Origin: Paragorgia papillata
Taxonomy: Eukaryota; Cnidaria; Anthozoa; Scleralcyonacea; Coralliidae
Length of the DNA stretch: 64,000 nucleotides
Direction of reading: 5' to 3'
Assembly (NCBI GenBank): GCA_035771165.1
Contig: JAWNZC010000028.1
Coordinates: 390,066-454,065, forward strand
A program made the translations under genes and the position numbers. Below, piece after piece: positions 32,774-44,700 of the stretch (position 1 is its first letter; every line of letters begins with the position of its first letter). A model generated the notes under the pieces. That model had not been told where the DNA came from, did not search any database, and saw only the letters and a list, made by a program, of their open reading frames with translations.

Positions 32774-35700
32774 TTAACCAAAGTAAAAGACTTCTACTTC
32801 AGATGGAGTGAAAAAATAACTGCCAGCCAAGAGAGCTTGGGTGTTGCTGCTGCCAAGGCTGTAGCCAGATGGAGGTTGGTATGTGTCACCAAAATTTGTG
32901 CGAGAGCTTGTTAACGAGTGAGCGTTGTTGACGATGAGGAGATCATTACCTCCAAAGGTGGGTCCATAACTAGAATAGTCGCGAATTGCGTAGTGACTGT
33001 TTTGGTAGATTGGAGCTTTAAATGGCTTCAAATTGTCTTTATTTCGGAGAGAGAAAAGAAACGCATTCGAGCTTGATTTATAACTATTTGATCCTAAAAA
33101 CAAAAGAAAATAACAAATAGTTGCAAACTGTTTTCAAATACTAATTATATTAAAGGAGGTTATGTCACGCTATTTTTAGCCTCGATTGTCTTATGTTGAA
33201 ATTCTGAGCTGCAAACTTCAAAATTAAAGCTGTACATTAATTCGATTATGAAATATGAGTTACCCAACAACTATGCAAGATTTTTAAATCTTTAAGACCA
33301 AGTTTTTACACAAATTAATCTAAACTTGGTTACTCCCAGACCAACAGAAATCAAGATGTCACATTTGCAATACCCTTCAATCTCGCCTTAATTTTGATTA
33401 CCTGTACTTTTGTGCAGGTTTGTAGTATCTCTTATATGTTTTATATAATATATATCCGTTATTACAAAATTTTGTACAATTTTAGGTTTCTGTAAGGATT
33501 GCTAAAAATAGGGTGAGCCACTTTAGATTATTGAAATATTTTTACAAACCAAACGTTGAACAATAATACTCTCATACCAAATTAGGAACTACTTAACGGA
33601 GAGCGAGGTCATTGCGTTAAAATATGTAACTGAGGTCTTGTTGTCTAGATTGCGCGATAGCGAGGATAATACGTTCAACGCCGAGGTGTGATACTTTACA
33701 GTAAAGACCAAACGATCGAAGTTATTAAGTAGTTTATTATATGGCACCTTTTACTCAAAAATCAATCCTGTATTTTCTGGTCTCCGCTTCCTTTAACTTC
33801 GTCAAAATCCTGAACTAGGGTTCTGCTGTTTATTTTCGTCTCAATATTAAAATTTACTTTTAGAAAGTTAGTAGTGATCTATTTCAGATATTTTTTATTG
33901 TTTTGAGGTAATAAAAAGTTTTTTAAGTCGTGTTTTTTTAGGATTTTGTTGGTTGTTTTCAATCGTAAGGCGTTACCAATTCACGTCAGAAACCAATTAC
34001 GGCGCACAATTTCAACTGAAGTAACCTGTGCCATATAATAAAAGAAATCCCTTTTCAATATCCTTTTTTTATCCTTTTATCGAACAACCCTGACGTCTTA
34101 AATGACCCATTACCGCAGTAAGGTTTTTAGACCATTGTGATCTTTGGAGCATCCCAAGAAAGAAATACAATGTTTACTAGTTAATGACAGAGCATGAGGT
34201 CTGTACTACTACTAGTGTCATGTTACACGGAAGTTTTTATAGACGTATCAAAATAGGTGAATACTTACGGTAACGTGGGACAATTCAATTTTATGGTAGA
34301 ACTGTAGTTTAAAACATAATTAAACAATTTCTGAATGTTGGACATGCTGAAATTACTTGAGTGATTAATCCAACAGCATTTTCCATAGGCATTGTAGTCA
34401 ATAAATTTCGAAGAGAGATATTACCGAAAAAGGTGAGCCCTCAGTGTTCTGACCAGTGCGGTGAAAGGACTTCAAGTAGTATAACTAAAATGCCGGCTTG
34501 CATGCACGCAGTCAAACAAGGGTTGTTTTTTTGAGAAATATTACGAAAATAGTAACAATCACGTGAAATTAATTATGTCCATCAACTGATTTAACTGTTT
34601 AACATACTTAATCTCATCTATCTCGTGTATAAACTGTTTTAAGTGCCTATAATATAGAGGGGGACATTGGGATTTTTGCTATTGCGGTATCAATGCTGTT
34701 TTTCATACTTATTTCGGTAATTTTGCAGCTTCGGTGGGGTATTTTGTTTTATCCATTCAAGCAGTTTTGGTATTCCTTCAATTTTTGACGCTACTGCGGT
34801 TTTTTACGATTTCAGTTTTTCGCGGTATTACGGTTCGGAGTACCAATGTCCCCCTCACAATAGTGCGCCGTTCTGCTGCTTATTCACAAAGCTCGGTTTT
34901 CGTATAAAGTCGTCTCCATATTTTATGCAGTGACCTAAAATTAAAACTGAACAGTCCGAACAATCATTCAACACTATATTCTATTTTTATATAATCGTTG
35001 CAATCGCTTAGTGCTCAAGTCGATTGCGTGTAGCTGCTCGACTCAAATCGACAACTTTAGCGCAAATAGTTAAAATGATACTATAACTATATCGTTTCTA
35101 CCAAGCATAACTTTGCATAACTTTGCATAACAAAGCATAACTTTGCGCGCGTGAATTTTGCAAATTGAATAGGTATAACTCCAGTCTTTTTTGTTCCAGG
35201 AAGTAATGAATTGGGTGTGAGACATGTTTCAGCTCCATCTCAGTTGAAGCCGCAACTCTACGAACGATTTTTGGATGCACAACTGCAAGTGATGGAATAA
35301 TTTTAAAGCGTGGAGCACCGGTCCGTAAAAATCGCACACTGAACACCACCCGTAAAAATCGTGCATGCAGTCTATTACTAATTGCACGAGAAGCAAGGTC
35401 CTTAAAAATCGCACGTACACGGCGGCTTGTAAAAATGGCACATAAAACACGGGTGAAAATCGCATGTGGAGGTTGCAAAGACGACGCGACAGCAGTTAAA
35501 GATGCACAAGAAGTTCTGAAAAATCTAATTAGTTCGTAGAGCATTTGTGGATTTCTTTTGAGAAACGAGTACAAAATCTATTTTTGATATTGTTTAGCCT
35601 AGTGCTCTACATAGTCACACATGATATTTTTGCCAAGGTTTGTTGCCTTATCTAGCCGCTATATACCGTGCTCCAGAACGTCGACAGTTTAATAAAAAAG

Positions 35701-38700
35701 TTGCGTCGCGGCGGTCGCGCGCTAATGCAAGGAAATCGCTTGTGCGGGAACCGCATATATTAACTGGAAAACAAAGTATTCAGTTAGACTGTTCAGCCGC
35801 CAATAATAAGTATGCGCTGGCTATACAATGATAACAACAGCATCTGGGAAAGCTAACAATCGCTCCAATGGCCTTGTGGCGCGTGTCAATATGTCGACGT
35901 GCGTTACATGATCACCCAGACTAGCCTTCTTCGCAGACGTTCTTCAAGTCGTCGGTACGACCCTAAGATTTTAAGAGAACGTCTGCAAAGGAGGCTAAGA
36001 TAGATCTGACTCTCTTGGAAACTTATCGGATTGCAATAGTCTCAAACGCGCAGATTTCTGCAACTCTCCTAGATGTATTTTCACATAATATTGTGCCTAT
36101 CACTGAAACACTGTTAAAATTTGCAGTGATTAAAGCGTTGTTAAATTAAACTGCCTACTAGACCTGTTAAATATTCCGTTATGTTGCTGTATCAGTTATA
36201 ACTCTTGAGTCCAGTGATTAAACTAACTAATTAACCCTTCTGGTCATTCATCTAATGGTGCATGAATATCCTGTTGTGACAGGTGAGCTATAGGGGTTGG
36301 TTATGGCAGGCACTCTTCAATCGCTTATTTAAACGAAAACATACAGAAATTTAAACACAGTATGTTATCAAGGTAGCAATTATTTTATTCAAAGTATGTT
36401 GTATTATAGCATTTACTGTTCAAATCAGGAAATCGGGCAGTTCGAAATTAGGGAGGAAGGGTGGGAGACTTGTCTTTAGGGGGGTGCGAATGCGCAATTA
36501 CCGAAATATTGTATAAAAAACACCATAAAACCACAATACAGAAAATCCCAAGGGCCCCCTCGGTTAACAAAATTAATTAAGGCTACTTGAAGTACAAATA
36601 TTGGCTGTGTTGACCGAAATCTCGCGGGCTCATTCCTTTTTCACCTGGATCCAACAATTCAGAAATAAGTTATTTAGACTTTCTACTATGGTATTACGAC
36701 AAAATTGATAATTGTCCCACGCTACCGTAAGTTTTCATGCACCTACCTGCCTGACTATAGCATCTAGGACACAAATTTTTTCATTCAACATGGCGGCCAA
36801 AAATAGAATGTACTTAGATAACTGGAAACGTTATAATTCCGTCTGAAACTTGACATGAACAATGTCTAAAAGTGTACATGTTTCAGTGTACATGTCAAAG
36901 TTACTTGTTTCTTGTTGTTTCAGTGTAAAAAGATGATTTTAAAAGAAATTTGTCATTTGACCTGATAAAATGTACAGTTTGAAAACTAAACAAAAATTTA
37001 CTTTAAACACCCCCGCATTTTCCTTTCTTATAAATCAATAAGTGCTATTTTAGAGAAGACTGACGTCACGTGACCCCTAAGGGTACGTTTACACTATTAC
37101 GGTAGGGTAACCGATCTGGATAAAGTAGGCATACCGTAGCGAAATTTACCTCTGTTTACATTATAGCGAACAACGCGTAGTTCTCCTATTTACCGTAGCA
37201 TGATTTGCATCCGGAGTACTAAGCGCAGTGACTACGCTAAGGCAAACCACTCCGGAACAGTGTAACCACAACAAAGAAACGTTGAGATTTTTGAGCGGAA
37301 GACTTGCTGTATCGTAATAGTGTAAACGAGGCCTGAGTGGCCTATAAATCCGTTTGTTAAAAGTCAATAACTTTGTTAAGGTGGTCTTTCGCATTAGCTC
37401 ATTTGCATATCAAATTGAAAAATATTGAAAAAATATAATTTTCTGATCTAGTAGACCGATGGCAAATCCGGCGATTTCACTCACTTTAGCGTACTTTCTC
37501 GTAAACATTTCAAGGGCAGTGGGTTCGCGTCTGATTTCTGATTGGTGTCACAATACATCTTTCAAGATTCAGCGCGGAGGAAGTGCGGTAAAATAAGTTG
37601 TATTAAAGTGGTGTTTGGTTGGAGGTTTAGGGCACAGAAAAACATCAGACTAGTTCCCTGTCCTCTTTTTTCTCGATAATTTATTTTGATGACGTCACAG
37701 AAGAGAATAATCGAGAGAGGACTAGCGGAAAATACATTCTCGTTCTCAGAGACCCTTGGCTATGGAGACGAGATTGCTCTTGCTCGTCTATAAGATTCTA
37801 ACAAAAGATGATGAAGGTTCCAGACAAACTGCTTTTTAAGAGCGACAAACGAGAAAGTTCATTTATTTTCATACGTAAGTTTCATTACGTAAGTTTCTTT
37901 AAGTTGGTGCAAACGATGCTACTGGTTTATCTTCAAGTAAAATGTATTTAACTTTACACAGTATGAAATTAGGGTGTTTGACTGTCGAAGGTACGATTGT
38001 AGTATAACTTTAGCCGGCGCTAGGGAGGGGGGGGGGGGGGGGGCGGGGGTATCTCGGGGGTTACGCTGGGGAAGCTGGCTTGGGGTAAAATTTGGAGGCA
38101 GTTTTGCCGGGTCAAAAACATTTTCGACCAGGCGTCTCATAAGTCAAGGGCCGCCCGATGTTGAAAATAAGAAACTTGGAAACCAAACAAAGTAAACATG
38201 TCCGAGATATGCTTTAGAAATTTCGAAGACAAACAAAACAAGGGGACAGATAAATGGTTTTAGCGAAATACACTTAAAATAGCTTTTAGAGATATTACGC
38301 CAAAACTCTGTCTCTTTCCCGCTTTTTATTAATTGCTAAAATGCCTGTCCTGACAAACTAAATATTAAGTTTGTTGTGTTTTCCAAAGCTAGATCTTGAG
38401 AAAGCTTTTGTATTCAGTAACATTTTCGAGGTAACCTTTTTAGCAAGCTGCATTCAGTTTTAAAGAACGTGAACTCTTTTCATTCAAAAAAACATAACCA
38501 AAGTAAGAGTTACATACCTGTCCATGAGAGGTCATTATAACCTCCAAAGATGTATATTCCAACACGAACAATGGTTACAGTGGCTCCTTTATTATCACAA
38601 TTTGAGTGAAAGTCAGACGCTGCCCAACCATCTTTTGTAGCACGGTAACAAAGATGCCAACCAGTCTTGACAGGAAGCCACTGCTCAATTTGTTGGCGGA

Positions 38701-41700
38701 ACATGGGTTTTCCAAATAGGATAACCGACAAAGAGTCATCTAAAAAGCGTCGTAAGGCGAAGAAAGTTAGAATATTAAAAATACACAATTATATATTACG
38801 TCACGCACGTAACTTCTCTCCACTCCTTTCATGTTACTGATTTAACTCGGTATCTGTACGAGTAACTTTATAGGTGTACATTGTCCAGTTAACTTGTTAA
38901 CTTGTTTATTTCTTTATTTTGAGACCATCTTGTATAGTATTATATGGCAAGACTTATAAAAAATAATAGAAAAATGGCAATTTATCCTAATAAAGCTAGA
39001 GCTTTCGATATAGAAACGTCAGTGTTTGGTTCTTTGGTAACAACAGTGTTTTGTAACAAAGATACCAAGGAGTCTTGACAGGAAGCCATTGTTTAATTTG
39101 TACGTTCAAGAAATTCGGGGTTTTCTTTTAAGATACCTGACCCATCTGAATAGCAAGTATAAGGCAATACGTAGTTAGCCAGAGAAAAGTAATCACCGTA
39201 CATGGACTTTTTTTCTAAAAACTTACAGCTTTTTCTATTCTTGATGAATATACAGCCGTTTTTAAAAAAAATTTAAAATGTTATTATTATACAATATAGA
39301 TCTTACAACAATTTTAGAGTAATTAACGATTTTCTCAATTTCCCACTACAATTTCTCGTCTCCCAAACTTCCACTCGAGTTTCTATAACTCTATGGAAAC
39401 ACGGAAAATGTTTTGTATTTCTTAAATTTAATTATGTAAAAAGTAAACCTTTTTGACGGTCTCTCATGCTGCTATTAAAACTGTTCCAACAAACAAAATG
39501 ACATTTTTTAGAACTAAAGTTATGCTAAAGAGTTTTCGTAAATCTTACAACAATTTTATAGTAACGTTCCTCTCAGTTTGGTTTCATATGGACTAAACCC
39601 AGTTGATCACAGTCATATCTATATCAAATATGTGATTTTTCTGCATGTATTCGTACCTGCACAGTTCAATCCATCGCCAATAAATCCAGTATTACAAGCA
39701 CATGAAAACGATCCCATGGTGTTGTTACAAGTTGCATTTGCATGACAAGGGTTGGTAGCGCACTCGTTCACGTCTAAATTTTTTAAAACATACAGTACAA
39801 TATTAAGATATCTATTTAGATGCGGTTTTATATACATTTATATATTTAATGTAAAAAGTAAACCTTTTTGAAGGACTCTCATGCTGCTATAGAAACTGTT
39901 CCAACAAACAAAATGACATTTTTTAGAACTAAAGTTATGCTAAAGAGTTTTGTTAAATCTTACAACAATTTTAGAGTAACGTTCCTCTCAGTTTGGTTAC
40001 ATATGAACTAAACCCAGTTGATCACAGTCATATCTATATCAAATATGTGATTTTTCTGCATGTATTCCTACCTGCACAATTCAATCCATCGCCAATAAAT
40101 CCAGTATTACAAGCACATGAAAAAGATCCCATGGTGTTGTTACAAGTTGCATTTGCATGACAAGGGTTGGTAGCGCACTCGTTCACGTCTAAATTTTTTA
40201 AAACATACAGTACTATATTAAGATATCTATTTAGATGCGGTTTTATATACATTTATATATTTAATGTAAAAAGTAAACCTTTTTGAAGGACTCTCATGCT
40301 GCTATAGAAACTGTTCCAACAAACAAAATGACATGTTTTAGAACTAAAGTTATGCTAAAGAGTTTTCTTAAATCTTACAACAGTTTTAGAGTAACGTTCC
40401 TCTCAGATTGGTTACATATGGACTAAACCCAGTTCAGTTGATCACAGTCCTATCTAGATATATCAAGTATGTGATTTTTCTGCATGTATTCGTACCTGCA
40501 CAGTTCAATCCATCGCCAATAAATCCAGTAATACAAGCACACGAGAAAGATCCCATAGTGTTCTTACAAGTTGCATTTGCATGACAGGGGTTGGTAGCGC
40601 ACTCGTTCACGTCTAAATTGTTTAAAACATACAGTACTATATTAAGATATCTTTCGGTTTATCGATTAGCAACCACTCTAAATGTATCTTTCCGATCGAT
40701 ATGTACATATTATATGTATATATAATTATGCACACTATTTATATCCAGACAAACAGACACGCACACACACACAGACACACACACACATACATACACAACT
40801 GTAGTGTCGTTCACTACCCACTGCTTCCACTGGATCACTAGAGGGTGAATGTATTACCATTAATACATACACCCTCTAGTGGTGAATTGGACACGAGGAG
40901 TGTGAGAGTGAAGAGATGCTGTTGTTAGTAAAACATTGTTAATAAAGTGGTATTTGTATAGATAATCGCATAGGGCCGAGGAAAATTAAAGTTTAATTTC
41001 ACGAGTGTTTTCAAAATTTTACAAAATTGCCCGAGTCGCGAAGCGACGAGGGTAATTTGTAAGATTTTGAAAACACGAGTGTAATTAAATGTTAATTTTA
41101 CGAGAACTCATGCGATTATATGTTAATAATTATAATATAGCGGGCAAAATTATTCAAGAGCTATGTTATGTCCAGAAAATGTCGAAGTACATGCAGCTTA
41201 TCACGGTCGGTGCAAGGCAACATTTCAATTTTCATCGCTCTGTCGCTGTGCCTGTTGCTTTCTTTTTCTAAACACAGGCAAAAGTTCGTAAATTTTCTGG
41301 TGTATTTATTTTTACTAATAGTTTACACTCCTTCAATAGTTTAAATTAGTTCAAAGTAAACAATAAAGCATTTTCAGACCGAAAACCCTTGCAGATTTGT
41401 TGAAAAAGGTCAGTCCTCTGAGATTCACTGTTGCAGCGCCGGATTTTGGACTGTGGAGGCCCCTGGGCGGTCACTGACCAGCACAATATATCAATTATAT
41501 TTCTGAACGAGATAATTTTGCTTTACGAACTAATACAACTTCGAAGTCACAATTCCCACACTGAATCAGGTTTACAATAACAACTTGTTAACTCCATCCA
41601 TCAATCTGTCATAATCGTCATAGTATACACTTTTAGAAGTGACCCTATATATCATCCATATATCTTTTGTCTTGTTTTTGACTCATATTTTGGGCTCTCA

Positions 41701-44700
41701 AGATTTTTTTCATTTCAACACCTATTTTCTCAACTTTCAAGACATTTTTGTGGAGGCCCCCCTTAAACATTATTTTGTGGGGGGCCCTGGGCGACCGCCC
41801 AGTCCGCCCTGTCCTAAATCCGGCGCTGCACTGTTGCTAAGCAACAAAGCGACCAATCACATGCAAGTACTGCTGATCAAGTAACCAACCAAGTGCAAGT
41901 AATTTTGCCCTGTATATTCTTATATTTTAAGCTTGAGATGTAACAACAACAAGAGGAAAATATGCAGCAAGAGATTATTTAAACATGCATTTATATCTCA
42001 GAGCCAATTAAACTTTCAATATGTTATAGTTACATTTATCGGTATAATATTCCGAATTAGAAACAGGATCGGAAATATGTAACGTGCTACAAGTAGTATT
42101 TAGTTTTTGCTTTTAAGAAGTATTTCTTTTTTGCATTCTAATACTGGTTATTAAATTTTCACCCAAAATGAAAATAACAAACTGGAATGGTATTTTACCT
42201 TTGTGCTGACATTTTTTCCCGTAAAATCCTTCTTTGCATGAACACGCAAAACCAGGTTGTTCATTTGTCTTCATAATAACACCACTGTAACTACAAGTGG
42301 AACACCAAACCTGTAACAGAAGAACAGGGAATAAATCGGGCGAAGCACTGGTAACGTGTACTGTTAGTGCGCTACGTCTTGTCACTATACATAATTAAGA
42401 AGAGAAGTTAGGCCCAGTTATACGGGATATAGTTTCTTAAATAGAGTTCTCTCCACTTTGAATTTTTCCTTTACCGGGTTTTCTGGTCTTCCCCACTCCG
42501 CAAATTGAGCTTATGCTTATACGATGTTAGCTAGTATATTATCGAAGGCTTCTAACAAGTTAATTATCATAATAGAACCGCGACTTTGATTTGTGGTAAA
42601 ACGACGCAATGTTACCACAAATTCGCCTTTCTACTACAATTTGCGACCATATGCAGACATTCAAACTTACTCAAGTTTTAGAAAATTTGAAAGTACTTAT
42701 GTTCACATCAACTTTTGAATTCTTCCAACTTACTGGCTCTCATGTTTGCATCAGGTTATATATTATAGAACACGAGCGGCCATTTTCCATTTCTTAAAGA
42801 AACTACTAAAAACTACACTGAAGACTACATTTATGAGATAATAATCCTATAAAATAGATTATACTATAGATATACAGAAATTAGTAAGTTAAATCATAAA
42901 CAAAATAGAATAGAGAAAGGTATAGTAAGAAGAAGTAATAAGAAAGTATAAGGGTCTGTTCACATGAGACCGGGTTATCTTGGGGGGTAGGGATAACTCG
43001 GGGACTAGGGTCAAAGTTGACCATGTTTCACATGATAAAACGCAACTACCGATTTATCCCTGGCCTCCGAGATAACCCTAGCTTCATGTGAACACTTCAC
43101 CCCGAGTTATTCCGGGCAAAAGCATGCATAATTACGCATGCGTAATTATACAAAAGTTTGGAGGCGGGCTAACTCTGGGCCTAATCCCACGAATTATCTC
43201 GGTCTCGTGTGAACGATTTACATTTTTAAACTACGAAATGAACTAACATCGAGATATCTCGGGTGATAGGGATAACCCTTCCTCCCGAGGTACCTAATGC
43301 CTCATGTGAACAGGCTCTCTAAGAAATAGTGAGAAATACTGCGGTTTTGAGTTTGGAACGGATAAAATAAAGTTTTGCCGTTAAATTTAGTCGTTTGAAA
43401 CTTTTAGTCGTGACGTAATGCGAACGATGTTGTCAAGGCGTTGCCAAGGCGTTACATACTAACGCCAGTGCCTTGCCCTTGACAACGACTTGACAACATC
43501 GTTAGCATTACGTCACAACTACAATTTCAAACGACTAAACTTAACGGCAAAACGTTAGCCGTTCCAAACTCGAGTGGAAAGCGCAGTAGTAGGAACTAGA
43601 ATGCTCCTAAAAAATCTCTCACTATACTGACCTCCTGGTCAGGGACCGCGGAACCGGGGGGCTGGGGGGATCAGTCACTCTAGCACACGCAGCGGTCTGC
43701 ACTTGAACATTATATCAACAATACAAAGCAAGGGAGCATACCAGAAATGAGTACTGTTACTGTTGACAATATGTTGTGTTTGGCGTTTGTTCTGGTTTGC
43801 TCTTATATATAAATCTTAATCTATTAATGGAAACAAACAAACAAAGTGTTGTCTTTTGAGAGTTTTCTGACCTTCAGAATTCTGTAAATTCTTCCCCCAA
43901 AATGCAGGAAATGGCATTTCCTAGACTCTAGATTTAAAAAATTTCCAAAAATCGTTCCGCGGTCCCTCTTGGCTGCTTCCGTTCTTACTGATGGAAAATG
44001 TAAAAAATCACTTCTACGAGTGATTCTAGAGATGACGTCTCGATTAAAATTAAAATAATTGATTAAAAAACTGTGGCACTTTCCTAGCTAGACACTTTTT
44101 TACCAATTTTAAAAACATGACTATTTCTATACGGTCTTCTAGACATTCCAGGTTCAGTTGCTGAATGGCAAGGTCGCTAGAGTCTAATTTACAAATAATT
44201 TTTGCAGCACGCTTCTGCATGCGTTCTAATCTATCAACATCACTCTTATTACAACAGGTCCAGACACTGTCACAGTAGTCAAAAATTGGCCGAATTAGTG
44301 ATTTATAAAGATCATTTGCGACATGAGTCGTAAGATTCTTTCTCAGCCGACCTAGCATACCTATTCTCTGGCCACCTTTAGAGATAATATGTTTTACATG
44401 ATCTTTCCATGTAAGGCTGTCATCTAAGTATATCCCTAAATATTTAAATTTATAGACTCGTTTTAATTTATTTCTACCAACGAATAAAGTTACTTCGTTT
44501 ACTTTGGAAAGCCTAGCATCAGTTCCAAAAATTACAAACTCCGTCTTACTTTTGTTAATAAAAAGAAAGTTCCAAAAGGTCCAGTTGTTAACTTCATTTA
44601 GTTCATCATTAAATGTTTTTTCTATTTCTTTAATATACTTGTGTGCAACAAAGATGACAGCATCATCAGCATATAACAAAATGTTAAACTTGACTACGTT

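Noticed and set aside
33734..34041. Possible MITE with TTATTATATGGCAC ends
   Set aside because: Only a short inverse match at the right end; not enough to separate from chance in AT-rich sequence.
35098..35574. 158-codon minus-strand frame
   Set aside because: Made of a degenerate GTAAAAATCGCAC repeat inside a transposon; its complement is also open over part of the region, and neither resembles a protein.
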